64,000 nucleotides of DNA from assembly GCF_014696435.1 (NCBI RefSeq), contig NZ_JACJQG010000008.1, forward strand, positions 62,001 to 126,000, in the 5' to 3' direction. The position numbers and the translations under genes are program-made. Within the stretch, counting starts at the first letter, position 1; every line of letters begins with the position of its first letter. Positions 1 to 7,718 of the stretch are shown piece by piece. The notes beneath the pieces are model-generated. The model made no database searches. It was not told the DNA's origin and saw only the letters and a program-made list of their open reading frames with translations. The DNA comes from Calothrix anomala FACHB-343. GTDB taxonomy: Bacteria > Cyanobacteriota > Cyanobacteriia > Cyanobacteriales > Nostocaceae.

Positions 1-649
1 TACGAGATACATTTTTTCTAACATTTAGATACACAAATTTTTAGCATCGAATAACTTTAAGAACTAATAGACTTTTCTTAGTTACTTATTGCACAGTTAA
101 TAGTTTTTCATTGCTAACAACATGGTAGCAGGCAGAAACGACAAGATTTCATGTAAATTTATTGTGCGCTTTTAGCCTTGCTACTGAATTAGATTCCCAA
201 ACAACAGACGCGATTAATCGTGTCTCTAACAAACTACTGACATAGTTAGCAATTACACCAGGGTTTAACACCACGAACTGAGCTAGTACGAACTCGGTAA
301 GCAAAAAATTGCGGTATGAATAAAATCATAAATTTGATTGACAGATTTTGAGCCGCTAAAAATAGCGCTGGCACAAAATACACAACCGCAATTATTTATA
401 TATACCTAAGTAAATAGACCAAAAAATGTAAAGATTGGTCGATTTTTGCCGTGAGTTTGTAAAGGAACAGTAAAGGATATATCGGCATTTTGGCAGGTTT
501 TGCTAGGAGATATCGGATATTAATAGATTGTACGAATAGTTATTGATATTCATACACATAGTTGCTATCTACCGAAAACTCCTAGAGCTAGGTTCATCCT
601 AAAATAGGTGAATTTGTCAGCAATTTTACTTAGCAGGAAATCATCATAC
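1..649. other. Non-coding region upstream of the kinase gene
   Basis: No convincing gene is visible on either strand. The stretch is AT-rich with frequent stops. It contains a slightly degenerate copy of the 20-bp palindrome AGACGCGATTAATCGCGTCT at 206-225 (one T in place of C). The last part should hold the promoter of the kinase gene. An AGGAAA ribosome-binding site at 634-639 precedes the ATG at 650. Confidence 0.6.
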
Positions 650-1885
650 ATGGTATTAACACTGTCTTCTCAAAACGTTATCCAGTATCTGCAAGATGCA
701 GGGCTGTGTAGCTCAGAAGATGGAACAGCAAATGAATCTGAGTTACCAGATGGTAGTAAAAATTTCAATTTATTAGTTAATCGGGTAGGTAATAGCAAAC
801 TACTAGTTAAACAAGAACGTCAGCAAAATCCAGCAGAAACACCTCATGAGTTTTTCAATGAGTGGTTGTTTCACCAATTGCTACAACAGTTTCCGGTGAT
901 TGGTAATATTTCTGCGATCGCATCTTTAGTAGTACATTTTGATGAGGATAATTCCATCCTTGTCCGCAACTACTTAAGCGATTATCAAGAACTAGGGGAT
1001 TTTTATCATAAAAGCGATATTTTTCCCCAAGAAATTGCTCAAGCTATTGGTACGACATTAGCAGCGCTACATCGTGCGACTTTCAACCGCCGAGAGTATC
1101 GCGATTTTATGGCGACTGCACCCCAAGGACAATTTCGCTATCATTTCTATAATCCCGCCCAAGGTATCGAATCGATTACACCGGAGATTTTTGGCAGAAT
1201 TCCCAGCGCCGCCTTAAAGTTTTATACTCTATGTCAGCGTTACGAAAGCTTAGAATCGGCAATTGCAGACTTAGCCTATGAATGGAATCCTTGCTGTCTC
1301 ACTCATAACGATTTGAACTTAACCAATATTTTGGTGCATTCGCGCTGGCAGCAGCTTGATAATTGCTTGGTAAGATTAATTGATTGGGAAGCTTGCTCAT
1401 GGGGAGATCCCGCCTTTGATTTAGGTAGTATCATCGCCAGCTATTTACAAATTTGGCTTTCAAGTTTGGTAGTAGATTCCTCTTTAACATTAGAAGAATC
1501 GCTGCATCTGGCGGTAATACCGTTGGAGATATTGCAACCTTCAATTCTGGCTTTAATCAGGAGTTATCTTGATGCTTTCCCGATGATTTTAGAATACCGT
1601 CGCGATTTTATTTTGCGCGTAGTCCAATTTGCTGGATTAGCCTTAATTCATCAAATTCAAGATAAAATTAAATGTCGTAAAGACTTTGATGATAGCGACA
1701 TTTATGTGTTGCAAGTTGCCAAAAATTTATTGACTATGCCAGAAAAAGGCGTGCTAACTGTTTTCGGAATTTCCGCAGCAGAAATATTGCCACCTGTGGT
1801 GAAAGTCGAGAAAGTTACGCAGCCAGAACGCGAGAAGCAATTAGTTCGCCTTTATTACGAAAAAACCCGCCTACGTGGTTGTTAA
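650..1885 (+). CDS. Aminoglycoside-phosphotransferase-fold kinase (APH family), paired with HopA1-family gene
   Basis: Protein of 411 residues with the APH/choline-kinase fold. The catalytic loop HNDLNLTN lies at about residues 219-226 (catalytic Asp 221, Asn 226), followed by DWE at about 245-247 for Mg-ATP binding; a likely ATP-anchoring Lys is in LLVKQE at about 54. The reading frame opens upstream at a GTG at 608, but AGGAAA ten bases before the ATG at 650 favours that start. The family covers small-molecule and peptide-Ser/Thr kinases, so the substrate cannot be read from motifs. The next gene, 224 bp downstream on the same strand, is a HopA1-family gene. In class V lanthipeptide and thioamitide clusters this kinase/HopA1 combination phosphorylates and then eliminates Ser/Thr. 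Fold is near certain; the role is inference. Confidence 0.85.
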   Translation: MVLTLSSQNVIQYLQDAGLCSSEDGTANESELPDGSKNFNLLVNRVGNSKLLVKQERQQNPAETPHEFFNEWLFHQLLQQFPVIGNISAIASLVVHFDEDNSILVRNYLSDYQELGDFYHKSDIFPQEIAQAIGTTLAALHRATFNRREYRDFMATAPQGQFRYHFYNPAQGIESITPEIFGRIPSAALKFYTLCQRYESLESAIADLAYEWNPCCLTHNDLNLTNILVHSRWQQLDNCLVRLIDWEACSWGDPAFDLGSIIASYLQIWLSSLVVDSSLTLEESLHLAVIPLEILQPSILALIRSYLDAFPMILEYRRDFILRVVQFAGLALIHQIQDKIKCRKDFDDSDIYVLQVAKNLLTMPEKGVLTVFGISAAEILPPVVKVEKVTQPEREKQLVRLYYEKTRLRGC

Positions 1886-1910
1886 GCTATATTAGCCGAA
1901 CTATATAACA

Positions 1911-1931
1911 TGCAAAATATTAACTTTTGCA
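1911..1931. terminator. Weak stem-loop after the kinase gene
   Basis: TGCAAAA (1911-1917) and TTTTGCA (1925-1931) can pair around a 7-nt loop 26 bases past the kinase stop. The stem is short and AT-rich and is followed by a T-rich stretch, so termination would be weak. The downstream HopA1 gene could still be co-transcribed. Confidence 0.3.
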
Positions 1932-2040
1932 TTTGAAGTTTTTATTCTATTTCCTCACACAGAATATTCTATTACTTGACGTTGGTATCAGGGAAGTCCG
2001 CTATTGACTATATGTTGGTTGTTGCATACCAATTCTGCAT

Positions 2041-2069
2041 GACGAATTACAAATTACGAATTACGAATT
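2041..2069. repeat. 7-bp tandem repeat (ATTACGA type)
   Basis: About four imperfect copies of ATTACGA/ATTACAA lie between the kinase gene and the HopA1 gene. This is one of many heptamer arrays in the window. The array stops about 40 bp before the HopA1 start and leaves the TGAGG ribosome-binding site at about 2095-2099 intact. Confidence 0.7.
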
Positions 2070-2109
2070 GGTAAACATTCCCCCTTCTGAATTTTGAGGT
2101 TTTAATTCA

Positions 2110-3198
2110 ATGGTATATTCTTCTGTCGATCAACCACTGACTTCGCTGTTTGATATTGCTAGCAATATTCAAATTGAATCGAATTTTTCGATTCATCACC
2201 CAAATTATCAGCCTTTTGCTTTACCAGCGAAAGTAGCAGACAGATTTCAGCAAAATTCGCCAGATTTGCAGCACAAGTATTTAACTTTGTTATTGCGGAA
2301 TTTTCTGTATGGTATCTATTACAACGGATATCTGCAAAATATTTTGGCAGTTAATGGTGATGCGACACAGAATTTACCACACCAAAATTTAGAAAATAGT
2401 TCCGCTTTAGGAATTGATGGGGAATTTTACGAACGCCTACACAATTGCAATCACGGTACTGGTTATTTTGATCCGAATTGGGAAGTATTGCGTCAAGAAC
2501 CTGATGGTAGTATTGCTGTAATTAAAGGTGGTTTAACTTTATATATTGAGCCAGATTGTCATCTTAAACCCCAATCTCGCAAAGCTAAACCTGGTGATGT
2601 AGTAGCAATATGGATGCCAAAAAATCGCATTCAAAACGGCTGTTATTTAGCAGTCAGCAATTTTGGACAACTAAAACAAGATAATCCAGATGCAGATTTA
2701 GGTACAGGACGAATCTATTTTAATATCACACCATTTGGTGCGATCGCGCTTATGGATAGTCTGACAATGGAACTCAACGAAGCTGGTATTCCCTTTAGTT
2801 TCCAAGTTCCCTACAATCCCTCGGCATACGAACGCTACGATTCTGGGATACTTTATTTTGAACCTCACAACTATTCAGCGATTCGTGAAGTTTTGCAAAC
2901 TGTTTATACAGAACATGAATCGCATTTTAACCCCGAAATTCCCTTATTTACCAAATATTTAGCCCCAGGATTGGGTTTAGCTGAAGAACCAATTAAAAAG
3001 TTTGCTGCACAAGAAAGTTTTGGCATGAATCGTTGTCAAATTGTTGCCAATGGTTTACTCGAAGCTTGGCAAAATGGTAAGAATGCTTTAGACGAACGGA
3101 TGTACGCCATTAACCGTCACTTTAACAGACATTTAGTAGATGTACAGCGTCCTTACCTCAATCCTCGTTCTGAAGATATTTACTCTCCGTTACATTAA
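2110..3198 (+). CDS. HopA1 (T3SS effector) family protein, putative phospho-Ser/Thr lyase partner of the kinase
   Basis: Protein of 362 residues. The hallmark blocks of the HopA1 family are visible: NHGTGYFDPNWEV (about 116-128), IKGGLTLYIEP, a proline-glycine segment KPGDVVAIWMP, then RIYFNITPFGA, the PFSFQVPYNP block and SGILYFEPHNY. HopA1 was first named from a Pseudomonas effector. Homologues in thioviridamide-type and class V lanthipeptide pathways act with an APH-type kinase to eliminate phosphate from Ser/Thr. There is no signal peptide and no secretion system nearby, so a secreted-effector role is unlikely. The kinase gene upstream matches the RiPP arrangement. No LanC-like cyclase, flavoprotein decarboxylase or precursor peptide is seen next to it. 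Family call strong; lyase activity inferred. Confidence 0.85.
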   Translation: MVYSSVDQPLTSLFDIASNIQIESNFSIHHPNYQPFALPAKVADRFQQNSPDLQHKYLTLLLRNFLYGIYYNGYLQNILAVNGDATQNLPHQNLENSSALGIDGEFYERLHNCNHGTGYFDPNWEVLRQEPDGSIAVIKGGLTLYIEPDCHLKPQSRKAKPGDVVAIWMPKNRIQNGCYLAVSNFGQLKQDNPDADLGTGRIYFNITPFGAIALMDSLTMELNEAGIPFSFQVPYNPSAYERYDSGILYFEPHNYSAIREVLQTVYTEHESHFNPEIPLFTKYLAPGLGLAEEPIKKFAAQESFGMNRCQIVANGLLEAWQNGKNALDERMYAINRHFNRHLVDVQRPYLNPRSEDIYSPLH

Positions 3199-3296
3199 TT
3201 GTTGTGTTTGGGCTACAAAATACTGAGTTACGGTAAGATGATTTAAAGCAGGCGATCGCCTGCTATTTTTATGCTGAAATTTTTGCATCAATAAAT

Positions 3297-3743
3297 ATGC
3301 CATTCACTTATAACCGTAGCGTTCGCTTTCAAGATACCGATGCTGCTGGAGTAGTGTATTTTACGAATATTTTAGGGATTTGTCATGAAGCTTACGAAGA
3401 ATCTTTAGAAGCAGCAGGTATTGATTTAAAAGCTTTTTTTAGCAACCCTGCTATGGCTTTTCCCATTGTTCATGCTAATGTGGATTTTTTGCGTCCTATA
3501 TTTTGTGGTGATAAGTTGTTAGTTAATTTAATGCCACAAAAATTAAGCGGTGAAAAGTTTGAAATCGCTTATGAAATTTCTTTGGCTGATGTGTTAGTGG
3601 CTAAGGCGATTACTCGTCATGTTTGTATTGATGTGAGTAGTAGAAGTAAGCAGGAATTGCCTAGTGAAATAATTAATTGGTTGGAAATGAACCGCAGAGA
3701 CGCAGAGGAAGCAGAGAGAAGAAAGGCTAGAGAAACGATGTAA
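3297..3743 (+). CDS. 1,4-dihydroxy-2-naphthoyl-CoA thioesterase (4HBT hot-dog family)
   Basis: Protein of 148 residues with the 4-hydroxybenzoyl-CoA thioesterase signature [13 protein letters not shown] near the N-terminus; Asp 15 is the expected catalytic acid. In cyanobacteria this family (Slr0204 type) hydrolyses DHNA-CoA to DHNA in phylloquinone synthesis. The position beside menE, menC, menA and menF fits that step. The ATG at 3297 gives the normal N-terminus. The fold should end near ...IINWLEM at about residue 130. The last 17 or so residues are Arg/Glu/Ala-rich and are encoded by an AACCGCAGAGACGCAGAGG-type intergenic repeat, so they are probably a non-functional tail. Convergent with menE. 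Confidence 0.85.
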   Translation: MPFTYNRSVRFQDTDAAGVVYFTNILGICHEAYEESLEAAGIDLKAFFSNPAMAFPIVHANVDFLRPIFCGDKLLVNLMPQKLSGEKFEIAYEISLADVLVAKAITRHVCIDVSSRSKQELPSEIINWLEMNRRDAEEAERRKARETM

Positions 3744-3774
3744 TTCGTAATTCGTAATTCGTAATTCGTAATTA
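3741..3774. repeat. 7-bp tandem repeat (AATTCGT)n
   Basis: Almost five copies of AATTCGT begin at the stop codon of the thioesterase gene. They form the first of a chain of repeats filling the gap to menE. Confidence 0.85.
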
Positions 3775-3790
3775 TTTTGTAGGGAGTATT

Positions 3791-3891
3791 ACAATACGGT
3801 TTAGTTAAAGATAATTGTAGGTTGGGTTGAGGAACGAAACCCAACATTTCCAGGGGTTTGTTGGGTTTCACTTCGTTCAACCCAACCTACG
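3791..3891. repeat. Dispersed inverted-repeat element, copy 1 (TGTAGGTTGGGTTGA family)
   Basis: About 100 bp that starts ACAATACGGTTTAGTTAAAG, runs into GTAGGTTGGGTTGA and ends with CAACCCAACCTACG, so the ends pair as a long hairpin. Two more copies occur at 45771-45871 and 58464-58591 (the latter reversed). The inner part here lies in the opposite orientation to the other two copies when the ACAATACGG flank is used as reference. No protein is encoded. It resembles the small non-autonomous palindromic elements of Nostocales genomes. Confidence 0.8.
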
Positions 3892-3910
3892 CAGCTGAGT
3901 TGTGAGAATA

Positions 3911-4000
3911 TTTTTTTAATGAACCGCCTTCTCTGCGAGAGGCTTCCGCCAACGCGCAGCGTCTCGCAGAGAAGACGCCAAGTACGCCAAGGATAAGAGA
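3911..4000. repeat. Dispersed element 'TTAATGAACCGCC...GGCGTAC', copy 1, carrying an inserted palindrome
   Basis: The element runs from TTTTTTTAATGAACCGCC to GACGCCAAGTACGCCAAGG. Its middle is occupied by a palindromic insert of about 43 bp (TCTCTGCGAGAGGC...GTCTCGCAGAGA). A second copy with the insert, in reverse orientation, is at 17955-18042. A copy without the insert is at 46034-46095. The 3744-4099 gap contains only these repeats and a hairpin GGGTGTGTTATGCC...GCACC at 4069-4098 that recurs at 9169-9200 and 9261-9297. Confidence 0.8.
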
Positions 4001-4099
4001 AAAAAATGAGAATTGGTAAATTTCAAAAATGATTTAGGATTGTTATAGTAGTGAAATTTGTAATTTGTAGGGTGTGTTATGCCGGAGGCTAACGCACCT

Positions 4100-5476
4100 T
4101 TAAATTTTAACGGTACTTGGCGCTGCGCCTGCTATTTGATGTAGTTGCTGGCGGTTAATTTTACCTTGAGAATTGCGAGGTAATTCAGGTACAGAAATCC
4201 AGTGTTTTGGTATCTTAAATTTGCAGAGTTTATCTTGAATCGCTGTTTTAATGTGTAATGCAGTATAAGCTTCTTTAGGTACATAAATTGCTGTTAACGC
4301 TTGTCCCCAATGATTATCTGGTACACCAATTACACAAATATCATTAACCATTTGGGTAGTTCTAATAACCGATTCCACTTCACAGGGATATATATTTTCA
4401 CCGCCGCTAATTATTTTGTCACTATTCCGCCCGATAATATTTAAATAACCTTGTTCATCTAAAAATCCAATATCATCAACTGAGAAATTCTGCCGATTAT
4501 CCCAGAGATTTGGATAGTAACCAAGGGCTAAAGATTTAGCCTGAATAGTGATATTACCTAGTTGATTGTTATCTAAAATCTCGCCATTTTGGTTGCGAAT
4601 TATTACTTGAGCATGAGGCAGAATCTGACCAGAATTAACTTTACCACCAAGAAAATCATCAGGTTTCAAGGTAGCAATTTGTGAGGCGGTTTCTGTCATC
4701 CCATAGGTTGGTGCTAATCTAATATGATGAAATCGAGCTTTTTCTAATAATTCATCCCATGCTGGCGCACCGCCTAGCATTACAGTTTGAAATTGCGATA
4801 ACCAATTAGTTAAATTAGGGTTTTGTAGTAGTCGCTGTAATTGGGTTGGCACTAAAGATAGGAAAAAATCTGATATATCTATATTATATATATGACCGGA
4901 TTCTAATGATTTAAATGGTAAAATAGCTAGTTTACCGCCAGTAGTAAAAGAACGCATAAACTGCATTAAACCACTTACATGATAAAGCGGTAGTACACAA
5001 AAAGAGTTAATATAATTTAAATTAAAATACTGTTTAAATCCTTGAACAGAAGCGACAAGAGTATCCCAAGTATGAATGGCGAACTTAATCTTTCCTGATG
5101 AGCCACCTGTGGGAATCATAATCCAATTGGGGATTTTAGATTGAGGCTGATAAATTTTTGGGGATATATTTATCACTTCAGTTGCCCAAATAATATCAGG
5201 TTGAACTATATCAAAAACTTGTTCCCATTCCTGTGTTCCCCAATCAGGGTTACAGAGAAATACAGGACAATTAGCACTACAAGCTGCGATAAAACCTGCT
5301 AAAAATTTCTCTGGTTGGCGTTCCGCTAAAATAATTTTTGGTGTTGTACCTGATGCACAAAAATTGATGAGTTCTAAATAAAATTCTTCTGCTAATTGCT
5401 GTAATTGCAGACTATCGCCACCAATTAGCCAATCACGCAAGCCTAAATTTCTCAAATCGTTTAAAGGGTTTACCAT
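4100..5476 (-). CDS. menE: 2-succinylbenzoate--CoA ligase
   Basis: Acyl-adenylate-forming enzyme of 458 residues that activates o-succinylbenzoate to its CoA thioester in phylloquinone synthesis. Visible motifs are the phosphate-binding loop MIPTGGSSGKIKF, the A5-type motif PTYGMTETAS, a GYYPN block, the hinge region GRNSDKIISGGENIYP and a C-terminal Lys in GKINRQQL. The ATG at 5476 overlaps the last 7 bases of menC, so the two are probably translationally coupled. The last ten or so residues (GAAPSTVKI) lie beyond the conserved fold. Length is normal for the family. Identity is supported both by motifs and by the menA-menC-menE order. Confidence 0.93.
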   Translation of the reverse strand: MVNPLNDLRNLGLRDWLIGGDSLQLQQLAEEFYLELINFCASGTTPKIILAERQPEKFLAGFIAACSANCPVFLCNPDWGTQEWEQVFDIVQPDIIWATEVINISPKIYQPQSKIPNWIMIPTGGSSGKIKFAIHTWDTLVASVQGFKQYFNLNYINSFCVLPLYHVSGLMQFMRSFTTGGKLAILPFKSLESGHIYNIDISDFFLSLVPTQLQRLLQNPNLTNWLSQFQTVMLGGAPAWDELLEKARFHHIRLAPTYGMTETASQIATLKPDDFLGGKVNSGQILPHAQVIIRNQNGEILDNNQLGNITIQAKSLALGYYPNLWDNRQNFSVDDIGFLDEQGYLNIIGRNSDKIISGGENIYPCEVESVIRTTQMVNDICVIGVPDNHWGQALTAIYVPKEAYTALHIKTAIQDKLCKFKIPKHWISVPELPRNSQGKINRQQLHQIAGAAPSTVKI

Positions 5477-6510
5477 AAACTTTCAAGCCAAGTATCTTCT
5501 TGTTGTTCAAACCAGTGGTTAGTACCAAAACCCAATGCCCGGTTATGCTGAGATAATTCTGCTGCTAGCTGGAGTGCGGCTTTTCTACCGATCGCAGTTT
5601 CAAATACTGATGAAAACACCGCATCAATGTTATATTGTCGGCAAAACTGTCTTAATTTGGATGGTGAACCCGCGATCGCAGGTTTAATGACAAAAATCCC
5701 TCGCCAACCTTGCTGATAAGCAGCTTTAAGCTGGGCGATGGTGGCGACAGATTCATCTAAAGCGATCGCAGTTTTATACATTTGACTCAGCTGCAACATC
5801 CCTGCAAATTCCGCCACAGCTAGCGGTTGTTCAATAAATTCCATCTTTTCGCTAAATTTATCGCAATTTTCCAGCCATAACTGGGCTTCTGAATAATTCA
5901 ACCCACCATTCGCATCTAATCGTAGTTTTGCGGTATCTGGTAAGCTGCGAATTAGTAAATCAAAAATTGCCAGTTCTTGCGCGATCGCATCAACGCCAAT
6001 TTTCCATTTAAACGTGCGATATCCTTCCTCCCAAAGATTCTGCCATGCATTTAATGCCCCTTGTTTAGCGGGAAGTAGGGCGCTGTAATGGGGCATGGGG
6101 CATGGGGCATTGGGCATGGGGCATTGGGCATGGGGCATTGGGCATTGATTATTACCCTTTGTCGCCAATTCTTCCAATGCTGACTCAAAACCAAATTGAC
6201 AGGCGGGTAAATCATCGGGAATGGTGAAAATTTCCTTGGCTGTAATTTCTTGGGGTAATTGGTGACAAAAATCTAAAGCTTGTGTGAGAGTTTCCGAACC
6301 AAACCAGCTAATAGGCGCAATTTCACCGAATCCCATCCTAGCTGCATCATCAATCAGCCGAATAATAATGCTTTCGCGGATATCCCAGTTACCATGACTC
6401 GTGGTAAGCGATCGCAAAAACTTCCGCGCGAGCGGCCTAAATTCAAATTTGTAAGTCACATTATCAATAGCTAATGGAGACGCGATTAATCGCGTCTGTA
6501 CAATTTTCAT
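5470..6510 (-). CDS. menC: o-succinylbenzoate synthase with two repeat-derived segments
   Basis: Enolase-superfamily enzyme that dehydrates SHCHC to o-succinylbenzoate. Catalytic elements are visible: the KxK pair in FKWKIG, LRLDANGG, EFIEQPL, ALDES and the Lys in FVIKPA. I place the start at the ATG at 6510 (346 aa): AGGGAG sits 5-6 bases upstream and the gene then does not overlap menA. A longer frame starts at 6573. Residues 4-11 (VQTRLIAS) are read from the palindrome AGACGCGATTAATCGCGTCT. Residues about 122-142 ([19 protein letters not shown]) are read from a 60-bp array of GGGCATT/GGGCATG heptamers. That insert falls between the capping domain (CQFGFESAL) and YSALLP, in a natural loop, so the enzyme may still work. 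A GTG at 6459 is an alternative start. Confidence 0.9.
   Translation of the reverse strand: MKIVQTRLIASPLAIDNVTYKFEFRPLARKFLRSLTTSHGNWDIRESIIIRLIDDAARMGFGEIAPISWFGSETLTQALDFCHQLPQEITAKEIFTIPDDLPACQFGFESALEELATKGNNQCPMPHAQCPMPNAPCPMPHYSALLPAKQGALNAWQNLWEEGYRTFKWKIGVDAIAQELAIFDLLIRSLPDTAKLRLDANGGLNYSEAQLWLENCDKFSEKMEFIEQPLAVAEFAGMLQLSQMYKTAIALDESVATIAQLKAAYQQGWRGIFVIKPAIAGSPSKLRQFCRQYNIDAVFSSVFETAIGRKAALQLAAELSQHNRALGFGTNHWFEQQEDTWLESLW
6088..6147. repeat. 7-bp tandem repeat (GGGCATT/G)n inside menC
   Basis: Eight to nine copies of GGGCATT or GGGCATG lie within the menC reading frame and keep it open. Three heptamers make 21 bp, or seven codons, so the encoded peptide repeats CPMPHAQ / CPMPNAP. 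The same heptamer occurs between genes at 15011-15056, 31242-31265, 37731-37765 and 44346-44393. Confidence 0.9.
6478..6497. repeat. 20-bp palindrome AGACGCGATTAATCGCGTCT in the menC 5' end
   Basis: A perfect 20-bp palindrome inside the first codons of menC. Copies with zero to two changes are at 206-225, 14990-15009, 29571-29590 and 37710-37729, all of them intergenic. It is usually flanked by GTACAG or TTGTAG. Confidence 0.85.
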
Positions 6511-6533
6511 TTGTCTCCCTTCACACCTAGCCT

Positions 6534-7430
6534 CTACAACACAAACCCGACGCCCAATAGCAAACAACTCCAAAAATGAACGGCGACGGCGATAAATTTA
6601 CAATTGCTTACCTTGTCTGGTTGGTTGTGATTTTGCTGCACGTGGCGACATAACTTAAAGGCTGAGGGTAAACTTAGCCAACTTAACAATGTCCAAGCTG
6701 GAAAAACTCCCCACAATACCAAAATCAAGCTGAGGGGGTAAATACTGGCGGTAAACCAAGTCAGGAGTTGCGAACCTTTATCAGTTCCTAAGCGGACAAT
6801 AGGCGATCGCTTTCCGGCGGCTATGTCATCGTTAACTTGGTGAAAGTGGGAGCAAAACAAAATTAAACTAGTAACAATGCCAACTATGACCGAAGCTAGT
6901 AAGCTGGTTGTTGACCAAGTTTGGGTTTGGCTGTAGTAGGCTGCACTCACTGCCAAGGGCCCAAAGGCAAAAAAACAGAGAATTTCACCTAAACCCTGGT
7001 ATCCTAAACGAAAGGGAGGCCCTTGGTACATATAGCCCAAACCACAGCAAAGCAGAATTAACCAAATTACAGTTAGGTCTTGTTGCCAAATTGCGATCGC
7101 TAGAATGCCCAGCAAACCTAAAATTAAGCACAGATTTCCTAACCAAAATACTGCTAATTTTTTCCCTGTTAAATTTACCAATGAATGGTGTTTATTTTTA
7201 TCTATACCCGTTTCCGAATCAAAAACATCATTACTGATATTTTCCCAGGCTAAAATTAAAATTGCCGCCGCAATAAAAGTAGAAAATATTGCCCCATTAA
7301 AAATTTTTGTTTCTGCAAATGCTACGGTTGTTCCTACCCAAATAGGCATAATGGCAACGCTATACATTGGCGGTTTAATCGCCGCCATCCATAACTTGCC
7401 TTTGGGATATAAAATCTGCTTTGTAGTCAT
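6534..7430 (-). CDS. menA: 1,4-dihydroxy-2-naphthoate phytyltransferase
   Basis: UbiA-family membrane prenyltransferase of 298 residues that joins a phytyl (or polyprenyl) diphosphate to DHNA. The first aspartate-rich motif NDVFDSETG is at about residues 67-75. The second, VNDDIAAGKRSP, is near residue 200. Eight or nine hydrophobic helices fill the rest. The gene is 23 bp upstream of menC and probably starts the menA-menC-menE operon. It is divergent from menF, and the 288-bp gap should hold both promoters. In cyanobacteria the product is phylloquinone or a related quinone for photosystem I. Confidence 0.92.
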   Translation of the reverse strand: MTTKQILYPKGKLWMAAIKPPMYSVAIMPIWVGTTVAFAETKIFNGAIFSTFIAAAILILAWENISNDVFDSETGIDKNKHHSLVNLTGKKLAVFWLGNLCLILGLLGILAIAIWQQDLTVIWLILLCCGLGYMYQGPPFRLGYQGLGEILCFFAFGPLAVSAAYYSQTQTWSTTSLLASVIVGIVTSLILFCSHFHQVNDDIAAGKRSPIVRLGTDKGSQLLTWFTASIYPLSLILVLWGVFPAWTLLSWLSLPSAFKLCRHVQQNHNQPDKVSNCKFIAVAVHFWSCLLLGVGFVL

Positions 7431-7718
7431 CAGCCGTGGTTAACTAAATTGCCATAAGCTTATACATCTTTAGATTTTATTATTTTGTGAGACACCAAAT
7501 ATTGCTAATTTGCAAAAAATTTGGGTTTTTACTCGCAGCATATTCTCAAATTGCAGCATAAAACTGAGCATGGCTTGTCGTGGTCTTGCAACACCGAAAA
7601 CAAGGCAAACCATACTCTGGTGAAATGGCGACTTAATATGTTACCTGTAAGAATACATGACCATGTTTAATTGCACTTTAGGAAGATAACTTAAAAAAAA
7701 TTTACTATTACTAGATCC

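Noticed and set aside
1886-2109. Lanthipeptide-like precursor between the kinase and HopA1 genes
   Set aside because: The only ATG-started frame is eight codons (MQNINFCI). Nothing resembles a leader plus a Ser/Thr/Cys-rich core. The upstream 650 bp also lacks one.
3617-3880. Minus-strand 87-residue frame opposite the thioesterase end
   Set aside because: It translates the heptamer array and the inverted-repeat element and is opposite a well-supported gene.
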